Below are positions 18,153-27,766 of a stretch of 64,000 nt of DNA, piece by piece. This DNA comes from Sphingobacterium kitahiroshimense. GTDB lineage: Bacteria; Bacteroidota; Bacteroidia; Sphingobacteriales; Sphingobacteriaceae. Numbering within the stretch: the first letter of the stretch is position 1; the number at the start of each line of letters is the position of its first letter. The stretch spans positions 1,860,001 to 1,924,000 of the forward strand of contig NZ_JAOQNK010000001.1 in NCBI RefSeq assembly GCF_025961315.1, written 5' to 3'. The position numbers were made by a program, and so were the translations under genes. The notes below the pieces were generated by a model that was not told where the DNA came from, made no database searches, and saw nothing but the letters and a program-made list of their open reading frames with translations.

Positions 18153-19478
18153 TTACTTGAATAATTTAAAAATGTCATTTCCAAAAATAAAGACCATTAG
18201 AGCAAGTAAAATAAAGAAACCTACCATCTGTGCCTTCTCTAAGAATTTTTCACTTAATGGTTTTCCTTGGATCATTTCGATCAACAAGAATACCACGTGT
18301 CCACCATCTAATGCCGGTATCGGTAATAAATTCATGAATGCCAAAGCCATAGACAACATACCTACTAATGACCAGAAGCGTACCCAATCCACTTCAGTAC
18401 CGAACAACTGGGCAATACCTACAGGACCTGATAAAGCTTTATCGGCACGAATCTCTCCCTTAAATATCTTACCAAATCCTTTTGCATTATCAGTAATAAC
18501 CGTGAATGCTTTCTTTGCCCCCATTGGCAAAGACTCCATTAAACTATAATGAATCGTAAATGTTTTAATGGTTTGATCCGGATTAACATTAAAACCCAAA
18601 ATCGCATCAGAAGGCACAACACCTTTTAAAGATTGTTCTTGACCATCGCGTACAATTTTCAATTCAACTGGTTTTCCGACTTTTGCTTTCAATTGGTCCT
18701 TAAACTGATCAAAAAACTGAATTGGCGTATTGTCAACTGCAACAATACTATCGCCTTTAAGAAAACCCATTTTAACTGCTTCTGAACCCGGTTGAATAGC
18801 TGCAACAGAGGTCATTTTCATCCGTGGTTCTATAAATTTCTCATCTTTTTTATCCGCAATTGTATTTAAAATATCCGCTGGAACATGAATTTTTGTATCA
18901 GCACCAGCACGATTTACAGTCAGATCTACTCCTCCCATTAATAGTTTAGAGCTAATTAAATCTGAATAGTTTTCAATCTTAGTGCCATCAATAGCCAAAA
19001 TACGGTCTCCCGCCTGCAAGCCGATTGACTTCCCAATTTCTCCGGGTACAATACCATTCACCAATTGATCATTCTTGATGTCCGTAGTGCCCATTTTAAA
19101 TGTTAACATCCAAAATACAACAACACCAACAATGACATTAACAATAATACCACCTAGCATCACGATCAAACGTTGCCAAGCTGGTTTTGAACGAAACTCC
19201 CATTCTTGAGGCTCTCCACTCAATTGCTCAGTATCCATGGATTCGTCAATCATACCAGCAATTTTAACATAGCCACCTAAAGGCAACCAGCCAATTCCAT
19301 ATTCACAGTCTTTATATTTGAATTTAAATAATTTGACACCCCATGCATCAAAAAATAAATAAAATTTTTCTACTTTAATTCCAAAAGCGCGTGCCGCTAA
19401 AAAATGGCCCAACTCATGCAATACGATCAAAATTGACAAGCCCAATATGACTTGTGCCACCATAATTAAAACACCCAT
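18153..19478 (-). CDS. rseP: RIP metalloprotease RseP (site-2 protease)
   Basis: Intramembrane zinc protease that cleaves anti-sigma factors or signal-peptide remnants. HELGHFLAAR in the first membrane helix supplies two zinc ligands and the catalytic Glu. The third ligand motif NLLPIPALDGGHV is near the C-terminus. Two PDZ-like segments lie between them (IVPGEIGKSIGLQAGDRILA and IQPGSEAVKMGFLKGDSIVA). The 441 residues fit the family. It is third gene of an operon after a membrane protein and dxr, an arrangement seen in many bacteria for dxr-rseP. Confidence 0.96.
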   Translation of the reverse strand: MGVLIMVAQVILGLSILIVLHELGHFLAARAFGIKVEKFYLFFDAWGVKLFKFKYKDCEYGIGWLPLGGYVKIAGMIDESMDTEQLSGEPQEWEFRSKPAWQRLIVMLGGIIVNVIVGVVVFWMLTFKMGTTDIKNDQLVNGIVPGEIGKSIGLQAGDRILAIDGTKIENYSDLISSKLLMGGVDLTVNRAGADTKIHVPADILNTIADKKDEKFIEPRMKMTSVAAIQPGSEAVKMGFLKGDSIVAVDNTPIQFFDQFKDQLKAKVGKPVELKIVRDGQEQSLKGVVPSDAILGFNVNPDQTIKTFTIHYSLMESLPMGAKKAFTVITDNAKGFGKIFKGEIRADKALSGPVGIAQLFGTEVDWVRFWSLVGMLSMALAFMNLLPIPALDGGHVVFLLIEMIQGKPLSEKFLEKAQMVGFFILLALMVFIFGNDIFKLFK

Positions 19479-19502
19479 GTATCTTCTTCTATAATTATTT
19501 AC

Positions 19503-20663
19503 TTAATTGATTATTTCTTGCGCAACTCTCCTTGCAGCATAATCGGACTCAATATAGTCATCTAGACTTGGTCTCGCAAGATAATTTACTTTTTCCAATA
19601 CAGTCTCGATCACATCACTCATTCCTAAAAAACTAATCTTATCCTTCAAAAATGCATCCACAACGACTTCATTTGCTGCGTTGAGTACACAGGCACTATT
19701 CCCTCCCTTTCGTAAAGAATCATAAGCTAATGCCAAATTTTTAAAAGTTTCCAAATCTGGCTTTTCGAAAGTTAATTCTGGATAATCCATAAAATTAAAC
19801 CGTTCAAAAGTATTCATTAAACGATTTGGATAAGACAGGGCATACTGTATCGGTAACTTCATATCTGGCAATCCGAGTTGTGCTTTTAAAGATCCATCTT
19901 GAAACTGTACAAGCGAATGTACAATGGACTGAGGATGTACAATTACATCAACTTGGTCTACTTTCAGATCAAAAAGCCATTTTGCTTCGATTACTTCAAG
20001 TCCTTTATTCATTAATGAAGCCGAGTCAATCGTAATCTTAGCACCCATTACCCAATTCGGATGTTTCAAAGCATGTTCCTTTGTTACGGAAGTCAATATC
20101 GAACGGTCCTTCCCACGAAAAGGCCCTCCAGAGGCAGTGATATATATTTTTTCAATTGGATTAGCTTCTTCACCAACCAAACATTGGAAAATCGCTGAAT
20201 GCTCCGAGTCGACTGGCAACATCTTAACTTGATATTGAGAAGCTAAGCTCATCACCAATTCACCCGCAACAACCAGTGTTTCTTTGTTAGCTAGTGCGAT
20301 ATCCTTACCGCAGGAAATAGCCTTAACAGTAGGTCTGAGTCCAGCAGCACCTACAATGGCATTCAAAACAACATCAACCGACTCAAACTGTACCACTTCT
20401 TCTAAAGCCTGCATACCTGAGTAAACCGCAATTTGAGTATGTCCTAATTTTGATTTAACAAAATCAACTTGTTCTTCATTGATAATAACAACAGCGTCGG
20501 GCAAAAATTCTAATGCCTGCGCTACTAACAAAGTAGCATTTGAACCGCAGGTCAATACTACAACATGAAAAAGATCAGGAAAGGCGCGTACCACATCTAA
20601 GGTTTGTGTACCTATACTACCCGTTGAACCTAAAACCGCAATTCCTTTTTTATTCAAAATCAA
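19503..20663 (-). CDS. dxr: 1-deoxy-D-xylulose 5-phosphate reductoisomerase
   Basis: Second step of the MEP isoprenoid pathway (DXP to MEP with NADPH). It has the NADPH-binding N-terminus IAVLGSTGSIGTQTLDV, the metal and substrate loop LPVDSEHSAIFQ, the flexible loop with ITASGGPFRG, and HPNWVMGAKITIDSASLMNKGLE. 386 residues. No ATG is available: translation would begin at TTG 20663 or at a second TTG at 20657, the latter giving MNKKGIAVLG. Either is unusual for an essential enzyme. It lies 9 bases after the preceding gene, so it is probably translated by coupling. Confidence 0.95.
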   Translation of the reverse strand: MILNKKGIAVLGSTGSIGTQTLDVVRAFPDLFHVVVLTCGSNATLLVAQALEFLPDAVVIINEEQVDFVKSKLGHTQIAVYSGMQALEEVVQFESVDVVLNAIVGAAGLRPTVKAISCGKDIALANKETLVVAGELVMSLASQYQVKMLPVDSEHSAIFQCLVGEEANPIEKIYITASGGPFRGKDRSILTSVTKEHALKHPNWVMGAKITIDSASLMNKGLEVIEAKWLFDLKVDQVDVIVHPQSIVHSLVQFQDGSLKAQLGLPDMKLPIQYALSYPNRLMNTFERFNFMDYPELTFEKPDLETFKNLALAYDSLRKGGNSACVLNAANEVVVDAFLKDKISFLGMSDVIETVLEKVNYLARPSLDDYIESDYAARRVAQEIIN

Positions 20664-20672
20664 AATTATTTA

Positions 20673-21461
20673 TTAAAATATATTACTTAAAATACTCGGA
20701 TCTTCACTACCCTTATATTCTTGAACCATATCTCGGTAAGCAACTGTATAGACAACAGAAGTTAACGGGATAATTAAAAATGAATTTATTAAACTAAATA
20801 TAATTGCCATAATGGAATACTCCATATAAACACAATAAATATTTAATACGCTAACAAAAGCTAAACTCAATAAAATTAAAAATAAACGAATTATATTTCC
20901 TTTCGTAATCGCCAGACTCCAACGCAAAGACTTCATGACACTAATTCCTTTATCAATAATAAAAAAAGGAAAGAATGAGATACGAAGCAATATAAAGAAG
21001 GATAAGATTGCTCCTACATTTGGTACGATCTCAAATGATACCACCTCCGTATCTATACCCATATAGATAAGCGGGAAACAAACAATCATAGCAAAAAAAA
21101 GAATCAGTATAGAAGCTAATGTAAAAACGACAATTCCACCTAAAAAATTAATTAATTCTGCCCAGGAAGGCCATGTTTTAACAACACCCACATGCTCTTT
21201 ATGATCCAATAAATTCAAAATAAATTTAAACAGAAACAATTGTAAGCCTAATAAAGTTACAGCAAATAACAGCATCAAAGGAATTTTGAGAAGTATACTT
21301 GAGGTCTCCAAATAAAAAGTTAATTCATGAGCAACAACAAACAATAAAAAAATTGACAATAACAATCCCCCTATTGAGAAATAATGTCCCTTTAGTATAT
21401 GAATTGATCTGCTTAAAACTTCATTAACAGCAAAAGTGCTCTCCTTGAGAAACTGAATCAT
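20673..21461 (-). CDS. polytopic membrane protein, unknown function
   Basis: A 262-residue integral membrane protein with about six hydrophobic helices (for example GGLLLSIFLLFVVAHELTF, GGIVVFTLASILILFFAMIV and LFLILLSLAFVSVLNIYCVY). The central WSLAITKGNIIRLFLILLSL resembles the layout of YciC/DUF975-like membrane proteins, but I cannot assign a family. It is first gene of the operon with dxr and rseP. No role can be given. Confidence 0.75.
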   Translation of the reverse strand: MIQFLKESTFAVNEVLSRSIHILKGHYFSIGGLLLSIFLLFVVAHELTFYLETSSILLKIPLMLLFAVTLLGLQLFLFKFILNLLDHKEHVGVVKTWPSWAELINFLGGIVVFTLASILILFFAMIVCFPLIYMGIDTEVVSFEIVPNVGAILSFFILLRISFFPFFIIDKGISVMKSLRWSLAITKGNIIRLFLILLSLAFVSVLNIYCVYMEYSIMAIIFSLINSFLIIPLTSVVYTVAYRDMVQEYKGSEDPSILSNIF

Positions 21462-21562
21462 CGAAATAAAAATAAATTACACAAAGATGAAATAATTTTT
21501 GGTTATCAACAATTTAACAACTCAATATTTCATCTTTTTTTACACACAAAAGATAGCAAAAC

Positions 21563-21600
21563 AAAAAAGCCTTCTCAAATAATATTCTGAGAAGGCTTTA
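21563..21600 (-). terminator. terminator of the S9 peptidase gene
   Basis: AAGCCTTCTCA at 21567-21577 pairs with TGAGAAGGCTT at 21588-21598, T-run on the minus strand. Confidence 0.8.
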
Positions 21601-21615
21601 GTTATAGGTACACCT

Positions 21616-23745
21616 CTATTTAAAGTCCTTTGGAACCGGTTTTTCTAATAAATACTGATAGTAAAAACGTACACGTTCTTTAAAATCATATGCATTTTTA
21701 GATCTTTCAAATCCGTGACGACTACCCGGATAAATCATCAACTCGAAAGGTACAGAACGATCGGTCAAAGCATCAACCAATTGCATGGTATTTTGCAAAT
21801 GAACATTATCGTCCATATCGCCATGCATAATTCTCAAAACACCTTTGTAATTATCCGTATAAGTTAAGACAGAACCATTTTTATATCCCTCTGCATTATC
21901 TTGTGGCGTATCCATCCAACGCTCTGTGTAATGGGTATCATACAACTCCCATGATGTCACAGGAGCACCAGCTATCCCAAAATCAAAAACATCTGCGGCT
22001 TTAGTCATTGCTAAACATGTCATATAACCGCCATAACTATGACCAGTAATCAAAAATTTATTTTTAGCTACCCAAGGTTTTGCTTTAAACCATTTCGCAA
22101 CAGTAGAATAATCTATAATTTCCCAGTGCCCCAGATTACGATGCATAAGTGCTACGCCCTGTTTTCCAAATTGTCCAGATGCACGATGATCAGCCGACAC
22201 TTGAATAACGCCCTCATTAGCCCAATATTGACTTCTTGTACCTTTCCATGTATCTTTCACAGTACCTGCGTCAGGACCACCATATATACTGAAAATAACA
22301 GGGTATTCTTTCGCTTCATCAAAATCCGTCGGATAAGTCACGACAACAGGTAAATCATACTGTCCATCATCAGACTTTATAGTAAAGTATTTTGTCTCAC
22401 CAAATTTATAGGTATTAAAATCCGATGCTCTACTATCGGCCAGTTCTTTTACAATTTTACCCTTATTGTCAACTAGTGCTACCTTATTAGGTGTGCTTAC
22501 GTTAGAATAATTAGTTATGAAATAATGTCCGTCAGGAGATACTTTTACATCATGCGAATAATCACCAAATGTCAGTCTTTTCATATTCTTACCTGAAAAG
22601 TCAACACGATATAGATCATAACGTGCCGAATTCTCTTTACGCGCCATGAAGTAAACTACTTTTGCCTTCTCATCGATATACTCTAATGAAGTCACCTGCC
22701 AATCACCCGATGTAATTGGATTTAATAACTTACCATCTAAAGTATAAAGATAATAATGAGCCCAGCCTGTCTTATCTGATTTTAATATATAGTGTTTGTT
22801 ATCGGCCAGATAGGTGATACGCTCTTCATGATCTAAATTAATCCACGAAGATTGTTTTTCATCATAAATTTCTTTCTTAGCTCCAGAGTTAGGATCAACT
22901 TGATAAAATTTCAAATTATTCTGATCACGATTCATCCATTGAACCATGATGTTTTTACTATCAAAACTCCAATAAGGTTGGCCAAAATATTGATCATCCT
23001 TTTCGTTAAAATCAGACCAGGTCACTTCTCCACCAGTAGCATTTACAAAACCGACCTTAACTTCTGGATTTGGATCTCCAGCTTTAGGATAACGGGTTTC
23101 TTCTAGATAACCGTGTTGACCTTTCGACACATAAATTGGAAACATAGGCACCTTTGTATCATCAAAGCGCATAAAAGCTAACTTCTTACTATCTGGCGAC
23201 CACCAAAAAGCTTTATAATTAGTTGATCTACCTAAGATCTCCTCATAATACACCCACGATGACCAACCATTGTAGATAACATCTGTACCATCGGTAGTAT
23301 AACGAATTTCCTTGCCTGTCGTTAAATCAATCGCATACAAATCACTTTTACGTGTAAAAGCAACAAGTTTACCATCTGGTGAAAGTGTTGGGTTTTGCTC
23401 TGCAACATCAGGAGAACTTGTCAGTTGCTTAGCTGCTTGACTACCGTCCTGAATAAAAATATCATTTTTTGAAACGTATACTTTGACAGATGATTTGGCA
23501 GGAACGACATATAATTCACGTTTCCCACTTTTCAAATCAATTTGATACGTTTTACCATCTTTCGCATCACGTTCTAGATAAGCGACACTGTTTGCCCAAC
23601 CAGGGTAGAAGTTGACATTTTGTGTTAATGAATTTCGATTTCCCCAAGATTGATCAAAATCCAATCGTTTTTGTTGCGCCTGAACTGTAGATTCTGATAC
23701 CAGAATAAAAGCCGTAAGACTCAGCGCGGTAATTAATTTACTCAT
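21616..23745 (-). CDS. exported dipeptidyl peptidase IV-like S9 peptidase
   Basis: Serine peptidase that removes X-Pro (or X-Ala) dipeptides from peptide N-termini, probably in the periplasm. It has a signal peptide at residues 1-23 (ending TVQA). An N-terminal beta-propeller contains the double-glutamate motif WVYYEEILGRS that binds the substrate amino end. The C-terminal alpha/beta-hydrolase domain has the nucleophile in GHSYGGYMT, Asp in GDMDDNVHLQ and His in YPGSRHGF. The 709 residues match the family. It is monocistronic. Confidence 0.95.
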   Translation of the reverse strand: MSKLITALSLTAFILVSESTVQAQQKRLDFDQSWGNRNSLTQNVNFYPGWANSVAYLERDAKDGKTYQIDLKSGKRELYVVPAKSSVKVYVSKNDIFIQDGSQAAKQLTSSPDVAEQNPTLSPDGKLVAFTRKSDLYAIDLTTGKEIRYTTDGTDVIYNGWSSWVYYEEILGRSTNYKAFWWSPDSKKLAFMRFDDTKVPMFPIYVSKGQHGYLEETRYPKAGDPNPEVKVGFVNATGGEVTWSDFNEKDDQYFGQPYWSFDSKNIMVQWMNRDQNNLKFYQVDPNSGAKKEIYDEKQSSWINLDHEERITYLADNKHYILKSDKTGWAHYYLYTLDGKLLNPITSGDWQVTSLEYIDEKAKVVYFMARKENSARYDLYRVDFSGKNMKRLTFGDYSHDVKVSPDGHYFITNYSNVSTPNKVALVDNKGKIVKELADSRASDFNTYKFGETKYFTIKSDDGQYDLPVVVTYPTDFDEAKEYPVIFSIYGGPDAGTVKDTWKGTRSQYWANEGVIQVSADHRASGQFGKQGVALMHRNLGHWEIIDYSTVAKWFKAKPWVAKNKFLITGHSYGGYMTCLAMTKAADVFDFGIAGAPVTSWELYDTHYTERWMDTPQDNAEGYKNGSVLTYTDNYKGVLRIMHGDMDDNVHLQNTMQLVDALTDRSVPFELMIYPGSRHGFERSKNAYDFKERVRFYYQYLLEKPVPKDFK

Positions 23746-23847
23746 TTAAATATGAAGATTATCTAAGTTTGAGCACTAATATAGGAAATTGCCCCTATTT
23801 ACAAGAAATTTAAGTTGTAACAAGGTGATTAGACAACTCGAATTTAA

Positions 23848-24945
23848 TTAATCATCAAACAGAGACAATTGATAACCCTCGAAACGGTCATTACTTTCAT
23901 CTCTAAAATTTGAAATCGAAATCCCCATTAACCGGACCTTTTTATCAAACTCCAGTTTTAGAAGTAATGAAAGTGCAATTTGATACATATCTTCTTGATG
24001 TTTAAAAATCTCCAAGATAGAGATACTTCTTGTCAACACCGTAAAATCTGCAAATTTTACTTTTAACGTCAAAGTTCTCCCCCATTTACCACCTTTTTCA
24101 AGTCGTGTATAAAGTCGTGAATTTAAGTCTTCCAAAATTGATTTTAATTCTTCTAACTGTCCAATATCACTAGGAAAAGTATCTTCAATACCAATAGATT
24201 TACGAATACGATTTGGTACAACTGCTCGATTGTCAATACCTCTCACAATTTGATAAAAAAAATCTCCCGATTTACCAAACCATCGCATCAAATCTACATG
24301 TGATTGCTTTTTTAGATCAAGACCTTTAAAAATACCCAAAGAGCGCATTTTATTTGCCGTTACTTTTCCAACTCCAAAAAATTTTTCAACAGGTAGCTCC
24401 TCCATAAAAGTTACAATCTTTGAAGGGCCTATAAAAGTTAAACCATCAGGTTTATTCATATCAGAAGCTATCTTTGCCACGAATTTATTAACCGACACCC
24501 CAGCAGACACGGTCAAATTAAGTTCGTCTTTTATTTCACGTTTAATTCTCTTAGCAATCTCTAGAGCCGACCCAATATGTTGTTTATCATCCGATACATC
24601 TAAAAACGCCTCATCCAAAGATAGCGGTTCAACCAAATCAGTATAACGATAAAAAATGGAACGAATATGATCGGACACCTGTTTGTAAACATCAAATCTA
24701 GGACGAGTAAAAATTAAGTGGGGACATAATTTTATAGCTTGTATAGATGACATAGCCGACTTAACACCATATTTTCTCGCCTCATAACTAGCAGTGGCTA
24801 CAACACCACGTCCATCAGGAGATCCACCAACGGCGATAGGCTTACCCCGTAATTCTTCAAAATCGCGTTGATCAACAGAAGCAAAAAATGCATCCATATC
24901 TAAATGAATTATTTTCCTCTTCTTATTTAATATTGTATCATCCAT
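23848..24945 (-). CDS. dinB: DNA polymerase IV (Y family)
   Basis: Error-prone translesion polymerase. The N-terminal IHLDMDAFFASVDQRD and the catalytic SLDEAFLDV supply the metal-binding carboxylates. Helix-hairpin-helix and little-finger domains follow. The C-terminus ends in YQLSLFDD, whose QLSLF is a textbook beta-clamp-binding motif. At 365 residues it is of normal length. A TAAATTTG promoter element is at 24960-24967, 14 bases before the ATG. No LexA box was seen by eye. Confidence 0.97.
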   Translation of the reverse strand: MDDTILNKKRKIIHLDMDAFFASVDQRDFEELRGKPIAVGGSPDGRGVVATASYEARKYGVKSAMSSIQAIKLCPHLIFTRPRFDVYKQVSDHIRSIFYRYTDLVEPLSLDEAFLDVSDDKQHIGSALEIAKRIKREIKDELNLTVSAGVSVNKFVAKIASDMNKPDGLTFIGPSKIVTFMEELPVEKFFGVGKVTANKMRSLGIFKGLDLKKQSHVDLMRWFGKSGDFFYQIVRGIDNRAVVPNRIRKSIGIEDTFPSDIGQLEELKSILEDLNSRLYTRLEKGGKWGRTLTLKVKFADFTVLTRSISILEIFKHQEDMYQIALSLLLKLEFDKKVRLMGISISNFRDESNDRFEGYQLSLFDD

Positions 24946-25262
24946 CGTTTTTCAAAAAACAAATTTAGATAATATTATACAGAGAAGTCTCAACATTTAC
25001 TATTTTGAATTCATCATTACCTAATTCAAAAAAATAAATACGCAGATAAAGGATTGACTATATTCAGAATAACCGACTCCTTCCAGCAAATAAATGCATT
25101 ACTACATAATTACATTTTTAGACAACCAAAACCAGTAATAATTAAGGAATTATAAATACCTATATAAAAAAAGATGGCCTAAAAATTGATTTAAGTATAA
25201 ACGAAACTTTATTGTTCATCTAAACAATTTTACTTAAGTTTATTATATAATTAAACTCAGAT
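24946..25262. other. intergenic region between divergent dinB and the frameshifted small gene
   Basis: About 317 AT-rich bases. It holds the dinB -7 element (TAAATTTG, minus strand, 24960-24967). I see no further gene, repeat or RNA structure in it. Confidence 0.6.
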
Positions 25263-25668
25263 ATGACTAATTCTACAGATACGCAACAAAAAAAAGGAGG
25301 TTTTAAAAAATTTTTATTTATCACCATCTTAGTTATTTTAGCAATTGGAGCTAGCATAACATATTATAAATATTACTTCGTTTTTGGAGAAGGTGTTAAA
25401 TCAGGATATTTAAATTATGCTGTCAAAAAAGGAAATGTTTTCAAAACGTATGAAGGTAAACTTATTCAAGAGGGTTTTGGACAGATGAAAGCTGGTGGTG
25501 TAGCAAGCAATCAATTTGAATTTTCAATTGAAGACGATACCGTTTTTAAACAACTCGAATCAAATAGTGGGAAAGTACTTTGATCTGCATTATAAGGAAT
25601 ATCATGGAGCATTACCTTGGCGAGGAAATACGGTCTATATCGTAGATAAAGTAATCAGTATGAAATAA
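25263..25668 (+). pseudogene. small membrane-anchored protein gene interrupted by a 1-base frameshift
   Basis: The first frame runs from ATG 25263 to TGA 25583 (106 residues): a Lys-rich N-terminus, one membrane helix (FLFITILVILAIGASIT) and a soluble domain ending QLESNSGKVL. Shifting by +1 at the GGGAAA run (25569-25574) gives a smooth continuation, SGKYFDLHYKEYHGALPW, then RGNTVYIVDKVISMK and TAA at 25666. The joined protein would have about 134 residues. One extra G or A explains the break: a real mutation or a sequencing error. The frame and spacing do not fit a standard -1 slippery heptamer. Family and function unknown. Confidence 0.75.
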
Positions 25669-25700
25669 AAGAAGCACTGTTTTGTAAACAGTGCTTCTTT
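25667..25700. terminator. bidirectional terminator
   Basis: A hairpin of about 16 bp (AAAAGAAGCACTGTTT and complement, 3-base loop) overlapping the stop codon of the restored small gene. It also follows dnaB on the minus strand. Its placement right after TAA 25666 supports that stop as the gene's original end. Confidence 0.85.
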
Positions 25701-25726
25701 TATTATAACCGTATATTCAAAAGTTA

Positions 25727-27334
25727 TTAAAAAGGCGCATCGTCCGGCATGTCATTCATACGTGAAGGCATTGTAATACCACCAGTCATCCCTCCCATAT
25801 CACTACCACTAAACATAGCCGAAGGATTCATTGCTGGAGAACTGAATGATGTTGGATTATTAAAACCATCCGCCGCACCAACACCTGTAAATTCATCTTC
25901 CAAATCAACAAACTTTACATATTTACCAATAAAACGAAGTGGCACAATACCCGTTTCACCATTACGGTGCTTAGCAATAATAACTTCTCCTACCCCTGCA
26001 GTTGAACGGCCTTCTTCATCTTCGGTCATACCGTAATATTCAGGACGGTATAAAAACAATACCATATCTGCATCTTGCTCAATAGATCCGGATTCACGTA
26101 AATCAGAAAGCATAGGACGCTTTGAATTCCCTGGACGAGACTCTACTGCACGGCTTAATTGTGAAAGGGCCAATACCGGAACATTTAACTCTTTTGCAAC
26201 AGATTTCAATGCCCTTGAGATACTACCGATTTCCTGCTCACGATTACCACCACCTTTTCCTTCGGCCTTTCCATGCATAAGTTGCAAATAATCGACAATG
26301 ACCATCTGGATATCATGCTGCGCTTTTAAACGTCGGCACTTGGCTCTAAATTCAAATACGTTTAATGCTGGTGTATCGTCAATAATTAAAGGTGCTTCAG
26401 TCAACCTTCCAATTCTAGAATGCAGTTGCTGCCATTCATGATCAGCCAGATTACCTTTCTTCAACTTCTCCTGTTCAATTTCTGTTTCTCCAGCTATCAA
26501 ACGATTAACCAATTGCACCGAAGACATCTCAAGAGAGAAAACGGCTACAGGTTTATTATGATCTACAGCAGCATTACGTGCTACAGATAAAACAAAGGCT
26601 GTTTTTCCCATCGCAGGACGAGCCGCAATAATTACTAAATCTGAAGGTTGCCATCCGGAGGTCATACGATCTAATGCTGTTAAACCAGAAGGAACACCTG
26701 TTAATCCATCTGTACGATCACGCAACAATTCCAAATTTGATATTGCTTCACGCATGATATCATCCATTTTCCTAGAATCTCTTCTTAAATTATTCTGGGC
26801 AATATCAAATAAACTCTTCTCTGCATGATCCAAAAGATCAAATATATCCGAAGTTTCATCATAGGCACTATTAATAATCTCTGTTGAAACTTTGATTAAT
26901 TCACGTTGAATATATTTTTGCGAAATAATACGCGCATGAAATTCGATATTAGCTGCAGAAACAACACGATCAGTTAATTGTGTTATATAATATGCTCCAC
27001 CAACCATTTCCAGAGCTCCCATTTTTCGAAGCTCAGCAGTAACAGTTAATAAGTCAATAGGAGATGATTTCTGAAATAAGCTAAAAATAGATTCGAAAAT
27101 TTTCTGATGAGCGTCTTTGTAAAAAGATTCTGGCTTAAGAATATCAATAACTTCACTTAAGGCATTTTTCTCCAACATCAGAGCTCCTAAAACCGCCTCT
27201 TCCAAATCTAAAGCCTGTGGAGGAAGTTTACCTAATCCACTGACTAAATTATTGAGTTTGGTTCTACGCTCTCCGAAATTGGTCTTCTTACCAGTTCCAG
27301 TATTACTATCTTCAAAATTATTATCGTTACTCAT
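25727..27334 (-). CDS. dnaB: replicative DNA helicase DnaB
   Basis: Hexameric helicase that unwinds DNA at the fork. The N-terminal domain (PQALDLEEAVLGALML) is followed by the RecA-like domain with Walker A AARPAMGKTAF, Walker B VIVDYLQLM and the SDLRESGSIEQDADMV motif. 535 residues, with a Gly/Met/Pro-rich tail as usual in Bacteroidota. No intein. A TACATTTG element at 27390-27397 on the minus strand is a candidate promoter. Confidence 0.97.
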   Translation of the reverse strand: MSNDNNFEDSNTGTGKKTNFGERRTKLNNLVSGLGKLPPQALDLEEAVLGALMLEKNALSEVIDILKPESFYKDAHQKIFESIFSLFQKSSPIDLLTVTAELRKMGALEMVGGAYYITQLTDRVVSAANIEFHARIISQKYIQRELIKVSTEIINSAYDETSDIFDLLDHAEKSLFDIAQNNLRRDSRKMDDIMREAISNLELLRDRTDGLTGVPSGLTALDRMTSGWQPSDLVIIAARPAMGKTAFVLSVARNAAVDHNKPVAVFSLEMSSVQLVNRLIAGETEIEQEKLKKGNLADHEWQQLHSRIGRLTEAPLIIDDTPALNVFEFRAKCRRLKAQHDIQMVIVDYLQLMHGKAEGKGGGNREQEIGSISRALKSVAKELNVPVLALSQLSRAVESRPGNSKRPMLSDLRESGSIEQDADMVLFLYRPEYYGMTEDEEGRSTAGVGEVIIAKHRNGETGIVPLRFIGKYVKFVDLEDEFTGVGAADGFNNPTSFSSPAMNPSAMFSGSDMGGMTGGITMPSRMNDMPDDAPF

Positions 27335-27766
27335 CTTATATGATATCCAAAAACTTGTGCATGTACGCTAAAAAACTGATAGCGGATAGCAAATGTAAAA
27401 AAAATAAGGTAGACATTTTTCAAGAGTTGTACACAGTCAAATTAGTTGTGAAAACAATCACCCCAAAAGCTTTTGATAAACATTGATTTACAACTCAAGT
27501 TTTCCACATTTGATGTTGAAAAAAATGTTGATAATAAAAAACAGCATCTAATTAACAAGACATTAAGCAACTGTTAACAACTTCCACCAATGTTAATAAA
27601 GTTACGCTATTTATCGCAACAATAGCGCAATCAAAAAAATAATAAATAATTAAAAATGTATTCAAATCGTCACGCTGAATAAAGTATTTGCAAGAAAATT
27701 TTGCTATTTTGATTTTTCCTTTTCGATCATATTAAAGCTCAATCAGAATATTGTATCTTTGCTACT
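27335..27766. other. intergenic region between divergent dnaB and ubiE
   Basis: 432 AT-rich bases with the dnaB promoter candidate (27390-27397) and the ubiE promoter element (27754-27761). It contains a few DnaA-box-like words, TTTTCCACA at 27500 (one mismatch to TTATCCACA) and TTGTACACA at 27427 (two mismatches). These are too few and too weak to call an origin. Confidence 0.5.
27754..27761 (+). promoter_or_regulatory. -7 element of ubiE/menG, 5 bases from the start codon
   Basis: TATCTTTG ending 5 bases before ATG 27767. No convincing -33 box. Confidence 0.55.

Noticed and set aside
25566..25580. Programmed -1 ribosomal frameshift at GGGAAAG
   Set aside because: The codon phase (GGG AAA G) does not match X XXY YYZ, and the needed shift is +1; a one-base insertion or error is simpler.
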